Below are positions 43,071 to 51,772 of a stretch of 64,000 bases of DNA, piece by piece (the first letter of the stretch is position 1; every line of letters begins with the position of its first letter). The stretch comes from Ferrithrix thermotolerans DSM 19514 (GTDB taxonomy: Bacteria; Actinomycetota; Acidimicrobiia; Acidimicrobiales; Ilumatobacteraceae). The stretch spans positions 1 to 64,000 of the forward strand of contig CAMASN010000002.1 of assembly GCA_945861025.1 (NCBI GenBank), written 5' to 3'. The notes under the pieces were generated by a model that saw only the letters and a program-made list of their open reading frames with translations, made no database searches and was not told the origin of the DNA. Position numbers and translations under genes: made by a program.

Positions 43071-43859
43071 TCAACTGCGATCGTCGACAGAATTGTCGGC
43101 AATGTGAACCGACCTGTGTTTTGTGGTGGCCGGATGGCGCTCGACCACTTCTTCTTCGAGCACTGACACGCGGATGCCGCCCACCAAATCGGTGATCAAA
43201 TTAAACAACGTTGCGGCCAAGAGGGCCATTCCGGTGAGACCCACGCACGCAAACAGGCCACCGATCCACGCATTGTGAAAAAGTTCGCCGCCCTTGAACC
43301 GAAAGCTGCTCCACCCAAACGACTCGAAGAATTTCTGCACATTGTCGATGGTGCCAGTGGTGTAGGCCACGTTCCAGAGCAAGACGCCCGCCGTCAGGCA
43401 CACGCCGTACAGCACCACGCTAAACGCAAGCGCCACCTTGAACACGCTCCACGGATCTACGTGGCGCACGACGCGCGTTACTCGGCGCACACGCCGACGG
43501 GCTCGCCGTTTGCTGCTGCTATTGCTGATCGTCACCTGACGAGGCGCTGACGCCGGTGCCGTATCAACCGGTTCGGCCATCGTTATCGCAGGCATCGCTT
43601 GAGTCGGCTGCTCCGGTTCGGGCTGCTCAACCGGAACTGGTGGTTCGGCGAACACCGTTGGCACCCAGGCAGTCACCTGATTGTCGACGCGGGCGACGCG
43701 ACGCTTGCTTGATCGCTGCGGACCACGCCAGCCCTCGGCCTCTTCGCGCGGATCTACCGAGCGACTCGCTGGCACCGCTGGGGCAACGCGGCTTGATTCA
43801 CCAAGAATCAAACCTGGGTCGCCACCCACGGGACCGTTGCGACGATGGTCTTTGCTCAC
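43071..43859 (-). CDS. DUF3566 transmembrane protein
   Basis: 262 residues. A long hydrophilic, Pro/Ser-rich N-terminal half is followed by a basic patch (SKRRARRRVRRVTRVVRHVDPWSV starts the family region) and two membrane spans (about 140-165 and 195-220), with the short acidic C-terminus (VLEEEVVERHP). DUF3566 proteins follow gyrA in many actinobacteria (Rv0007 in M. tuberculosis). Their function is poorly defined, with envelope or division links suggested. The GTG at 43859 is 7 bases after TACACT and lies inside a 14-bp palindrome. Confidence 0.88.
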   Translation of the reverse strand: MSKDHRRNGPVGGDPGLILGESSRVAPAVPASRSVDPREEAEGWRGPQRSSKRRVARVDNQVTAWVPTVFAEPPVPVEQPEPEQPTQAMPAITMAEPVDTAPASAPRQVTISNSSSKRRARRRVRRVTRVVRHVDPWSVFKVALAFSVVLYGVCLTAGVLLWNVAYTTGTIDNVQKFFESFGWSSFRFKGGELFHNAWIGGLFACVGLTGMALLAATLFNLITDLVGGIRVSVLEEEVVERHPATTKHRSVHIADNSVDDRS

Positions 43860-43870
43860 TCACGTGAGTG
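43857..43870. promoter_or_regulatory. 14-bp palindrome at DUF3566 start
   Basis: CACTCACGTGAGTG is a perfect palindrome that overlaps the -10 (TACACT, 43872-43867) and the GTG start. It could be a repressor site, but the regulator is unknown. Confidence 0.45.
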
Positions 43871-43872
43871 TA
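43867..43872 (-). promoter_or_regulatory. -10 element, leaderless start of DUF3566 gene
   Basis: TACACT on the minus strand, 7 bases before the GTG at 43859. Confidence 0.4.
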
Positions 43873-43919
43873 GAGAACCCCGCAAGCCCGAAGGTGCCCA
43901 ATCGCACTATTGCGATGCG

Positions 43920-44249
43920 TTACGGGCCATCAGTAGCCCGGGCCGTGGCTCGATGCCCAGCCACTTCGACGATCACGGTGACGGTGCTGGCTTCGCCGTT
44001 GTCGACTCGCGAGTAGCTCAACAGCCGAGCACCGTTGAGTTGCGCCACATTCGCTGCCTCAACTGCTCCGACAGTGTTTGCCGCAAGCGCTGCGGCGTCA
44101 GCAGCGTTTTGGGCAATGCCCGCCTGGGCGAACCCCACCGAGAGTTGAGCAACCCCAAGCGCCAGAGCCATCAGCAGCGACACCGCCAACAGCGCAAGCA
44201 TCACGGCTTGCCCCGAATCTGCTTGCCGTGAATTGCGACAAGACCCCAT
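43920..44249 (-). CDS. TadE/TadG-like pilus or secreted pseudopilin-like protein
   Basis: 109 residues. The sequence SGQAVMLALLAVSLLMALALG is the hydrophobic N-terminal helix of Flp pilus assembly TadE/G-like proteins. The conserved AQAGIAQNAADAAALAAN region follows, then a short beta-rich end. It would be membrane-anchored with an outside domain. A GGAGGT ribosome-binding site precedes the ATG. It lies between gyrA and the DUF3566 gene, apart from any other tad gene in this window, so its partner system must be elsewhere. Confidence 0.75.
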   Translation of the reverse strand: MGSCRNSRQADSGQAVMLALLAVSLLMALALGVAQLSVGFAQAGIAQNAADAAALAANTVGAVEAANVAQLNGARLLSYSRVDNGEASTVTVIVEVAGHRATARATDGP

Positions 44250-44259
44250 GTTGTACCTC

Positions 44260-44308
44260 CGTGCGCCGAACCGTCATGCAGATGGCCAACGGCCACGATC
44301 GGCGCACG
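44260..44308. repeat. 10-bp inverted repeat after gyrA
   Basis: Arms CGTGCGCCGA (44260-44269) and TCGGCGCACG (44299-44308), perfect, with a 29-base loop that contains a smaller GGCC hairpin. It lies between gyrA and the TadE-like gene. No T-run follows on the minus strand. It could be an attenuator or a structured leader. Confidence 0.6.
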
Positions 44309-44326
44309 AAGCGCAAGAGGCGAGTT

Positions 44327-46804
44327 TTACTCTTCGGTATCCGAGGCCAAGATCGGTGCCACTGAAGCAACGGTTTGGCCTTCGTCGAGGCTCATGACGC
44401 GAACGCCCGTGGCATCTCTGCCTTGTGAGCTGATCTCGCGAACACTCATACGAATCATCACGCCACCACTCGACACGGCAACGATGTCGTCGTCAAGACC
44501 CACCATGAAGGCCGCAACAACCTTGCCCTTGCGGCCGGTGAGCTTGATGCCGATGACACCTTGGCCACCACGACCTTGACGGTTGAAGCGATCGAGTTGG
44601 GTGCGCTTGCCGTAGCCCGACTCGGTGATCATCAAAATGGCCGTGTCGTCGCGAGCGACATCGACACTGACCACTTCGTCGTCGGGCTTCATCTTCATGC
44701 CACGCACGCCACCGGCCGAACGGCCCATGGGTCGCACTTCGTCTTCGCTAAAACGAATGGTGATACCAGCGCGGCTCACCATGAACAGGTCGTCGGTGCC
44801 GCTGGTCTCGATCACTCGCACCAGCTCGTCGTTGTCGCGCAGGTTGATGGCAATCAGGCCATCGCGGCGACTCGAGTCGTACTCGTTGAACGAGGTCTTC
44901 TTGACCGTGCCCTTTTTGGTTGCGAAGAACAGGTAGCGCTCGCTGGCGAAGTCGCGGGTATCGATGATGGCCTGAATGGTTTCACCCATCTGCAGCGGCA
45001 GCAGGTTCACGATGGGCATGCCCTTCGCGGTGCGTTCGCGTTCGGGGATATCCATCGCGCGCAATCGATAGACCTTGCCGCGGTTGCTGAAGAACAGCAA
45101 GAACGCGTGCGCCGTGGTGAAGATGACATGGCGAACCAGATCATCAGACTTCAGCTTGGCGCCGCTGACGCCACGGCCGCCACGGCCCTGCGTCTTGAAA
45201 CTGCCCGCTGGAACGGCCTTCACGTATTGGGCTTCGGTCATCACGATGACCAGTTCGCTGTCATCGACGAGATCTTCGATGCTCATCTCACCCGAGTCGA
45301 GTGTGATGGCGCACTTGCGAGCTGTTGCGAACTCTTCGCGGATGGCGAGCATCTCGCTCTTGATCACACCGCGCAGCTTCTCGGGCGAATCCAAGATGGA
45401 TTGCAACTCGATGATGCGCTCTTGCAGTTCGCCGAGTTCGCGTTCGAGATCGACGCGGCTCAAACGAGTGAGCTGGCGGAGCTGCATTTCGAGAATGTCT
45501 TGCGCCTGAATCTCGCTGAAATCGAACGGCGCTGTCATCAGACCTTCGCGTGCAGCGGCAACATCGTCGCTCGAGCGAATGAGCGCAATGATCTCGTCGA
45601 TCACGTTGAGCGCCTTAATGCGGCCTTGCACCTTGTGCTCGCGCTCTCGCGCAACACGCAGGCGATACACCGTGCGGCGGGTGATGACCTCGACCTGGTG
45701 GCTCACGTAGCCATTGAGCGCCGAGGCCAAGTTGAGCGTGCGCGGCACGCCATCGACAAGGGCCACCATGTTCACGCCAAAGCTGGTCTGCAATTGAGTG
45801 AGCTTGTAGAGGTTGTTCAGCACCACGTTGGCGTTGGCATCGCGCTTGAGCGAGATGATCAGGTTGGTCTTGCCGCCCGATGAGCCGTCGTTGACATCGG
45901 AGATGCCATCGAGATCGCCGGCATCGACCAACTCTTGAATGCGCCCAGCAATAGCCGAGCAACTGGTCTGGTACGGAAGCTCGGTGACCACGATGTGGTA
46001 GCCGCCGCGCTTGGTCTCTTCGATGCTGGCCGTGGCGCGCATCTTGATGCTGCCGCGGCCGGTGCGGTAGGCGTCGATGATTCCGGAGCGGCCCAAGATG
46101 GAACCACCCGTTGGGAAGTCGGGGCCCAACACAAACCGCATCAGGTCATCAGAAGTGGCCTCTGGGTTGTCGATGAGGTGGATGGTTGCGTCGATGACCT
46201 CGCCCAAGTTGTGCGGCGGGATGTTCGTGGCCATACCGACCGCGATGCCCTGGCTGCCGTTGACCAGCAAGTTAGGGAATCGCGCCGGAAGAACCGTGGG
46301 CTCTTCGCGGCTGCCGTCATAGGTGGCCACCATGTCGACGGTTTCTTCGTCGATGTCGGCGAGCAACTGCATGGCCAACGGGTGCAAGCGACACTCGGTG
46401 TATCGGCTGGCTGCAGGACCAAAGTCGGGCGAGCCGTAGTTGCCGTGGAAATCGATGAGCGGGTGACGCACCGAGAATGGCTGAGCCATACGCACCAAGG
46501 CGTCGTAGATGGCGCCATCGCCGTGCGGGTGGTACTTGGCCATCGTGTCGCCGCTGACGCGAGCCGACTTCACGAACGGACGGTCAGGGCGGAAGCCCTG
46601 CTCTTCCATGTCCCAGATGATGCGGCGGTGCACAGGCTTGAGACCGTCGCGCACGTCGGGCAAGGCGCGAGCCATGATGACCGACATCGCGTAGTCGAGG
46701 AAGCTGCGCTCCATTTCGTCTTGCAACGAAATGGGTTGCACCGACAGCGATGTATCTTCGCCGTCGTCGTCGGCACCGGTGGGAGTGTTGGGGGTATCAG
46801 ACAT
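44327..46804 (-). CDS. gyrA: DNA gyrase subunit A
   Basis: 825 residues, normal length. The active-site tyrosine is Y135 in SRYTECRL. The quinolone-determining region is [12 protein letters not shown] (90-101) with Gly97 at the place of E. coli Ser83 and Asp101 at that of Asp87. The C-terminal beta-pinwheel contains the GyrA box QGRGGRG. GyrA cuts and rejoins DNA with GyrB to introduce negative supercoils. The ATG at 46804 has AAGGA upstream and follows gyrB by 12 bases. Downstream synteny with DUF3566 and tRNA-Ile is conserved. Confidence 0.98.
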   Translation of the reverse strand: MSDTPNTPTGADDDGEDTSLSVQPISLQDEMERSFLDYAMSVIMARALPDVRDGLKPVHRRIIWDMEEQGFRPDRPFVKSARVSGDTMAKYHPHGDGAIYDALVRMAQPFSVRHPLIDFHGNYGSPDFGPAASRYTECRLHPLAMQLLADIDEETVDMVATYDGSREEPTVLPARFPNLLVNGSQGIAVGMATNIPPHNLGEVIDATIHLIDNPEATSDDLMRFVLGPDFPTGGSILGRSGIIDAYRTGRGSIKMRATASIEETKRGGYHIVVTELPYQTSCSAIAGRIQELVDAGDLDGISDVNDGSSGGKTNLIISLKRDANANVVLNNLYKLTQLQTSFGVNMVALVDGVPRTLNLASALNGYVSHQVEVITRRTVYRLRVAREREHKVQGRIKALNVIDEIIALIRSSDDVAAAREGLMTAPFDFSEIQAQDILEMQLRQLTRLSRVDLERELGELQERIIELQSILDSPEKLRGVIKSEMLAIREEFATARKCAITLDSGEMSIEDLVDDSELVIVMTEAQYVKAVPAGSFKTQGRGGRGVSGAKLKSDDLVRHVIFTTAHAFLLFFSNRGKVYRLRAMDIPERERTAKGMPIVNLLPLQMGETIQAIIDTRDFASERYLFFATKKGTVKKTSFNEYDSSRRDGLIAINLRDNDELVRVIETSGTDDLFMVSRAGITIRFSEDEVRPMGRSAGGVRGMKMKPDDEVVSVDVARDDTAILMITESGYGKRTQLDRFNRQGRGGQGVIGIKLTGRKGKVVAAFMVGLDDDIVAVSSGGVMIRMSVREISSQGRDATGVRVMSLDEGQTVASVAPILASDTEE

Positions 46805-46816
46805 GTGTGTGGATCC

Positions 46817-48799
46817 TTAGATGTCCAGGAAGCGAACGTCTTTAGCGTTGGTCTGGATGAAGCGCTTGCGGCTCTCGACGTCGTCACCCATCAACACGCT
46901 GACGATGTCGTCGGCGATTGCGGCTTCTTCAACGGTGATCTTGAGCAAGGTGCGACTGTCGGCCGACATGGTGGTGCCGCGCAGTTCTTCCCAGTCCATT
47001 TCGCCAAGACCCTTGAGGCGTTGGAATTCTTTTTTGTGATTGGGTCGTTCGAGCAGGAACTTGGCCTTCGCCGCATCGTCTTTGAGGTAGACCTTTTCTT
47101 TCGACACCTCGGTGGAGAACAACGGTGGTTGAGCGATGTACACAAAACCGGCTTCGACCATTGGCCGCATCTGACGGAAGAAGAACGTGAGTAGCAAGGT
47201 TCGGATGTGGCTGCCATCGACATCGGCGTCGGCCAACACGATCACCTTGTGATAGCGGGCTTTGGCGGCATCGAACTCGTCGCCAACACCGCCGCCAATA
47301 GCGGTGATGAGGGTCTGCACTTCGGTGTTCTTGAGCATCTTGTCGAGGCGGGAGCGCTCGACATTCAGGATCTTGCCGCGGATGGGCAAAATTGCCTGAG
47401 TGCGAGGGTCGCGAGCATCGAGCGCAGTACCACCGGCCGAGTCGCCTTCAACAATGAACAACTCGCTCTCGGCTGGGTTACCGCTGGTGCAGTCTTTGAG
47501 CTTGTCGGGCATGCCGGCGCCAGCAAGAGCGGTCTTACGGCGGATTGCGTTTCGCGCGTTCTTTGCAGCCACACGAGCCTGCGCTGCAGCCAATGCCTTT
47601 TTGACAATACGGTTGCCCTCGGTGGGGTTTTCTTCGAGCCATTCGGCGAGGCGCTCGTTCGTTGCCTTTTGCACAAACGAACGCATCGGCACGTTGCCGA
47701 GCTTGGCTTTGGTCTGGCCCTCGAACTGCGGCTCGCGCAACTTCACAGACACGATTGCGGTGATGCCCTCACGAATGTCTTCGCCGAGCAGGTTCTCTTC
47801 TTTTTCTTTGAGCAGGTTCTTGGCACGGGCATATTTGTTGACCACGCTGGTCAGGGCCGTCTTGAAGCCCTCGACGTGCATGCCGCCTTCGGTGGTTGAA
47901 ATACCGTTGGCGTAGCCGTGAATGCCTTCGTAGTAACCGGTGTTCCACTGCAACGCGATATCGAGGGTCTGACCCTCGGCGTCGTCGGAGTCTTCGTAGT
48001 TGGCAACCTTGCTGAACAAGGCTTCCTTTGAGATGTTGAGGTGCTTCACGAAGTCGACGATGCCGCCGCGGTACTGATACGTAACCGTTTGCAAATGATC
48101 GACGCGTTCGTCGGTGAACACGATCTCGAGGCCCTTGTTGAGGAAGGCCATGGTCTGCAAGCGCTCGAGCACGGTGCGAGCCACGAACGTGGTGCCCTCG
48201 GCCTGGAAGATGCCGGCATCGGGCCAAAACGAAATAGATGTGCCGGTCTTGCGGCCGCGTGCGGGCGAATCGCCCACGATGGACATCTTGTCTTGAGGAC
48301 GGCCGCCCTTGGCATACAACTGCTGGTAATGGTTGCCATCGCGGTCGACTTCAACAATGAGCTTCTCGCTCAAGGCGTTGACCACGCTGACACCCACGCC
48401 GTGCAGACCGCCCGACACCTTGTAGCCCTCGCCACCAAATTTACCGCCGGCGTGCAACACGGTGAGCACAACTTCGGCCGCGCTCTTGCCCTTGTGCGGG
48501 CCCGATGGATATGGGTCAACCGGAATACCACGGCCGTCGTCGTCGACGCGGCAACCGCCATCGGCCAACAAGGTGACGTTGATGCGGGTGCAATAACCGG
48601 CCATGGCTTCGTCGACGGAGTTGTCGACAACTTCCCAGATCAAGTGATGCAAGCCAGCAAGACCGGTGGAGCCGATGTACATGCCGGGGCGCTTGCGGAC
48701 GGGATCGAGGCCCTCAAGAACCTGAATGTCCTTAGCGCCGTAGTTGGCGGATGGCTGGCTGGACGACTTGCCAGTGCCGGGGGTGTCAGTCATAGACAC
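46817..48799 (-). CDS. gyrB: DNA gyrase subunit B
   Basis: 660 residues. The GHKL ATPase domain is at the N-terminus (DNSVDEAMAGY, VSGGLHGVGVSVVNAL), the TOPRIM motif EGDSAGG lies in the middle and the metal-binding DADVDGSHIR follows. The C-terminus QTNAKDVRFLDI is typical. It forms the gyrase tetramer with GyrA and powers supercoiling with ATP. The GTG at 48799 has GAGG at 6 bases; an ATG two codons later is possible. The 215-base upstream gap holds its promoter. Confidence 0.98.
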   Translation of the reverse strand: MSMTDTPGTGKSSSQPSANYGAKDIQVLEGLDPVRKRPGMYIGSTGLAGLHHLIWEVVDNSVDEAMAGYCTRINVTLLADGGCRVDDDGRGIPVDPYPSGPHKGKSAAEVVLTVLHAGGKFGGEGYKVSGGLHGVGVSVVNALSEKLIVEVDRDGNHYQQLYAKGGRPQDKMSIVGDSPARGRKTGTSISFWPDAGIFQAEGTTFVARTVLERLQTMAFLNKGLEIVFTDERVDHLQTVTYQYRGGIVDFVKHLNISKEALFSKVANYEDSDDAEGQTLDIALQWNTGYYEGIHGYANGISTTEGGMHVEGFKTALTSVVNKYARAKNLLKEKEENLLGEDIREGITAIVSVKLREPQFEGQTKAKLGNVPMRSFVQKATNERLAEWLEENPTEGNRIVKKALAAAQARVAAKNARNAIRRKTALAGAGMPDKLKDCTSGNPAESELFIVEGDSAGGTALDARDPRTQAILPIRGKILNVERSRLDKMLKNTEVQTLITAIGGGVGDEFDAAKARYHKVIVLADADVDGSHIRTLLLTFFFRQMRPMVEAGFVYIAQPPLFSTEVSKEKVYLKDDAAKAKFLLERPNHKKEFQRLKGLGEMDWEELRGTTMSADSRTLLKITVEEAAIADDIVSVLMGDDVESRKRFIQTNAKDVRFLDI

Positions 48800-48929
48800 A
48801 GGAGACCTCGTCTGTCGTAGGAGCAGAGCAACACATCGCTCTGAACGGTGATTTTGGGCGACGTAGACGGCGCTGAGAACCCTTCAAAAACGGCCGAAAT
48901 CGCAATGCCCGCAGTCTACCAAAGGGGTA

Positions 48930-48943
48930 TGACAAAGGTGTCA
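48930..48943. promoter_or_regulatory. inverted repeat upstream of gyrB
   Basis: TGACA-AAGG-TGTCA, perfect 5-bp arms, about 130 bases before the gyrB start in the 48800-49014 gap. On the minus strand a TAGACT lies just downstream and may be a -10. The rest of the gap shows a small hairpin (CCACT/AGTGG) and an A-run, with no gene. Confidence 0.35.
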
Positions 48944-49014
48944 TTTGCACCACTATTTACAAGTGGTTCCGTCATTGCATTTTTTTGGGTCGCAAACCGC
49001 CCGAAATTGACGTC

Positions 49015-49317
49015 TCAGCGGGGTTTCACGCGAATATCGAAGCGGGATACCTCTAAACCGGCTACGGACCGCAGACGAGCGATCACATCGGCTTCTAAGA
49101 AACGTAGTTGGGTGGCCCAACCTGGCTCATCGACCTCAACCAACAGACGGTCACCATCGAGCTTCACCGGGCGAGCATGTTCGGCAACGGTCTCGCCCAC
49201 TGCATCGGCCCATCGGCTGAACAACGAACCCATCGAGCGAGCGTCGTAGGTGCCGCCGCGCAAGCCACGCACAACGCCATTCATGCTGTCGCTCAGCGGC
49301 ACCGGTTCGTAGCTCAC
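49015..49317 (-). CDS. DUF721 family protein (DciA-like)
   Basis: 100 residues. A short N-terminal region is followed by the DUF721/DciA fold (SLFSRWADAVGETVAEHARPVKLDGD, then LLVEVDEPGWATQLRFLEADVIARL). In many bacteria DciA loads or helps the replicative helicase DnaB, and in Mycobacterium the gene has the same place between recF and gyrB (Rv0004). The GTG start overlaps the recF stop by 4 bases (GTGA), so it is translationally coupled to recF. Confidence 0.9.
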   Translation of the reverse strand: MSYEPVPLSDSMNGVVRGLRGGTYDARSMGSLFSRWADAVGETVAEHARPVKLDGDRLLVEVDEPGWATQLRFLEADVIARLRSVAGLEVSRFDIRVKPR

Positions 49318-50393
49318 GACACCACCGTACCGTGGCTGATGCGCAGCACCCGATCGGGTTGAGCCTCGGCAGGTAATGGGCTTGCTGTGGTGATGAGCAC
49401 CTGCCCAACAGGCAGATTCGCCAACAGCGCTGTTGCCCGCGACACATCGAGTTCGCTGAGCACATCATCGAGCACCAATATTGGCGGTGTACCCACCTTG
49501 TCCGCCACCAACCGATGGGCAGCCAACCGCAGCGCCAAGGCCAACGAACGTTGCTCACCTTGCGACGCGTGGGTACGCGCTGGCAACCCGTTGAGCCAGA
49601 TCTCGAGATCGTCGCGATGCGGACCCACCGTGCTCGACTGCCGGCGAACATCGTCGTGACGAGCCGCAGCCAGCGCCGCGAGCAGACCGCCGTTGCGCCA
49701 CGCAGGTTCGTACACCAACTCAACCGGCGTTAGCACGCCCGCAAGTTGCTCGTACGCCTCGAGCACCATCGGCGCAAGTCGGGCAATCAAGGTGGCACGC
49801 GCATAGCCAAGTTGCTCGCCCACCTGAGCCAACTTCGAGTCCCACACATCGAGGGTGAAGGCGAGATCGTCGTTGATGCGGCCGCCGCACTGTTTCAGCA
49901 AACTGTTGCGCTGCTTGATAATGCGATCGATCTCAAGACGTAGCGCATCGTTCTTCACCGCAAGCGCCACAAGGGTTTCGTCCATCAAACGGCGTCGTTC
50001 GCCGGGACCCTGCTTGATCAGCGCAAGATCGTCGGGAGAAAAAACCGACACTCGGATCACGCCAAGTAGTTCACGAGTACGCGCCAAGCGCTGACGATTG
50101 ATCATCACTCGGTTCCGGCCGTTGCGATTGATCTCGGCCTCGATCAGCAACTCGCGGCCGTCGTCGTGAACGACCTGAGCACGGATGATCGCCGTGTCGG
50201 TGCCATTGCGAATCAACGCATCGACAGGTGCCCCGCGAAACGATTCGAGCGTGGCGAGGTACGCCAACGACTCGGCCAAATTGGTCTTGCCTTGGCCGTT
50301 GTCGCCAACGATGGCAGTAGTGCCGGCGACGAACTCAAGTTGGGTTGCGGCGTAGTTGCGGAAATCGACAAGCTCCAACGACCGCACCAGCAC
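49314..50393 (-). CDS. recF: DNA replication and repair protein RecF
   Basis: 359 residues of an SMC-like ABC ATPase. Walker A is GDNGQGKT (30-37). The signature SQGEQRSLALALRLA and Walker B ILVLDDVLSELD lie near the C-terminus. It binds gaps in DNA and helps load RecA with RecO and RecR at stalled forks. It begins with GTG 35 bases after dnaN and is in the conserved dnaN-recF order. Confidence 0.96.
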   Translation of the reverse strand: MLVRSLELVDFRNYAATQLEFVAGTTAIVGDNGQGKTNLAESLAYLATLESFRGAPVDALIRNGTDTAIIRAQVVHDDGRELLIEAEINRNGRNRVMINRQRLARTRELLGVIRVSVFSPDDLALIKQGPGERRRLMDETLVALAVKNDALRLEIDRIIKQRNSLLKQCGGRINDDLAFTLDVWDSKLAQVGEQLGYARATLIARLAPMVLEAYEQLAGVLTPVELVYEPAWRNGGLLAALAAARHDDVRRQSSTVGPHRDDLEIWLNGLPARTHASQGEQRSLALALRLAAHRLVADKVGTPPILVLDDVLSELDVSRATALLANLPVGQVLITTASPLPAEAQPDRVLRISHGTVVS

Positions 50394-50428
50394 GACGGCA
50401 CGCTACCGCGCGTCGGCCGAGCAGAGCA

Positions 50429-51523
50429 TCACGACACGCGTACAGGCATCAGCAGATATAGATAATCGGTGCGGCCTACGGCGCGCAACACTGCTGGTTT
50501 TGCCGCATCTTGCGTTTCGAGTGTCACTTCGTCGCCGCCAACTGCCTCGACACCCGCCGCGAAGAAATCGGGGTTGAACGCAATGGTCATCTCGGTGCCT
50601 TCGAGCACGGCATCAAGTTCTTCGACCGCGTTGCCCACGTCTTGGGTGATGGCGCTGAGGCGAAGGCTGTCGGCGGTCATCTGCAAACGAATTGGAGTGG
50701 CATCGCGGGCGAGGATCTTCACGCGGCGAATGGCCTCGAGCAGGGCGTCGCGCGAAACAGTGAGCTTGTTGGGATGCGTTGGTGGAATCAGCCGGCGATA
50801 GTCGGGGAATTCGCCTTCGATCAAGCGAGTGGTGAGCCGAGTTGAGCCGACCTCAAAGGTGGCCTCGCGCTCGCCCAAACGCAGCGTGAGTTCAGGGGCG
50901 TTGCCAACCAAACGAGCCAATTCGCTGAGTGCCCGACCAGGTACAAGCACCTTTTGGTCGGCGCCGAGAGCGCTGGCGCCGGGAAGATCACGAACTGCTA
51001 AGCGGTACGAGTCGGTGGCAACCATGCGCAGCCCATCGGCTTCGGCGGTGAGCAACACGCCAGTGAGCACAACACGAGATTCATCAGTGCTTGCGGCGCG
51101 TACAACCTGCCGCAACGCTTCACCAACCTCGGCGGTCGGCAATGTGACAGCAGTAGATGCTGGTGATGCAAGTCGTGGGTAGTCGTCAATTGACAGCGGT
51201 CGCACCGTGAACTGCGAGCGGCCACCCGAGATCGATACGTCGTCGGCTTCAACAGAAACCTCGACCTTGCCTGGCGACAATGAGCGCACGATGTCCGATG
51301 ACAAACGTGCCGGCAACACGACTGCACCATCGCGTTCGCCACCTACTTGGGTCTCAAGTTGAATGGTGAGTTCGAGGTCGGTGCCAGTAACCGTGAGCTT
51401 GTCGCCCACGAGTTCAAGACGAAGCCCCGAAAGAACTGGCAATGTGCCGGTTCGGCCTGTGGCGGCACGTCCGGCCGTAGCTAAGGCGTCAGCCAAGACA
51501 TCGCGCTCGCAGCGAAATTTCAC
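50429..51523 (-). CDS. dnaN: DNA polymerase III beta sliding clamp
   Basis: 364 residues in three repeated clamp domains (N-terminal MKFRCERDVLADALATAGRA; the middle begins near PTAEVGEALRQVVRAAS). The C-terminus DYLYLLMPVRVS is the canonical MPxR end. The dimer encircles DNA and tethers polymerase III. The GTG at 51523 has AAAGG upstream. The gene is separated from dnaA by 249 bases with DnaA boxes. Confidence 0.97.
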   Translation of the reverse strand: MKFRCERDVLADALATAGRAATGRTGTLPVLSGLRLELVGDKLTVTGTDLELTIQLETQVGGERDGAVVLPARLSSDIVRSLSPGKVEVSVEADDVSISGGRSQFTVRPLSIDDYPRLASPASTAVTLPTAEVGEALRQVVRAASTDESRVVLTGVLLTAEADGLRMVATDSYRLAVRDLPGASALGADQKVLVPGRALSELARLVGNAPELTLRLGEREATFEVGSTRLTTRLIEGEFPDYRRLIPPTHPNKLTVSRDALLEAIRRVKILARDATPIRLQMTADSLRLSAITQDVGNAVEELDAVLEGTEMTIAFNPDFFAAGVEAVGGDEVTLETQDAAKPAVLRAVGRTDYLYLLMPVRVS

Positions 51524-51772
51524 GATGCAACCTTTCCCACCAGATGGTGATGTATCAAAGTAATGGTATTAATAAGGCCTGTGGATTGTGGATAACCACT
51601 CAATGGTGCAGCGTAGAGGCCAGATCGTGCTGTGCGTGGTTGTACACAGGTATCCACAGCATTGGCAAACAACACGCGATGACCCGTGGACAACTTCGCG
51701 TTGTCCCCCGATGTGAGCAACGTGTCCACAGCAAGTTCATGTGTTGTATGCACAGCTGTCATTTGACTTGGT
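51524..51772. other. oriC: replication origin oriC (dnaA-dnaN intergenic region)
   Basis: The gap between dnaA and dnaN carries DnaA-box-like 9-mers: TGTGGATTG (51580-51588), TGTGGATAA (51587-51595, perfect), GTATCCACA (51650-51658), CGTGGACAA (51685-51693) and GTGTCCACA (51722-51730). Next to dnaN, positions 51547-51577 are A/T-rich (ATGTATCAAAGTAATGGTAT and on), a likely unwinding element. The same gap is oriC in Mycobacterium. Confidence 0.85.

Noticed and set aside
44561-47194. Two long open frames (about 440 and 419 codons) on the plus strand opposite gyrA and gyrB
   Set aside because: They are antisense to conserved gyrase codons, have no start signals and give His/Val-rich sequence with no recognisable domain. 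GC-rich DNA produces such shadows.
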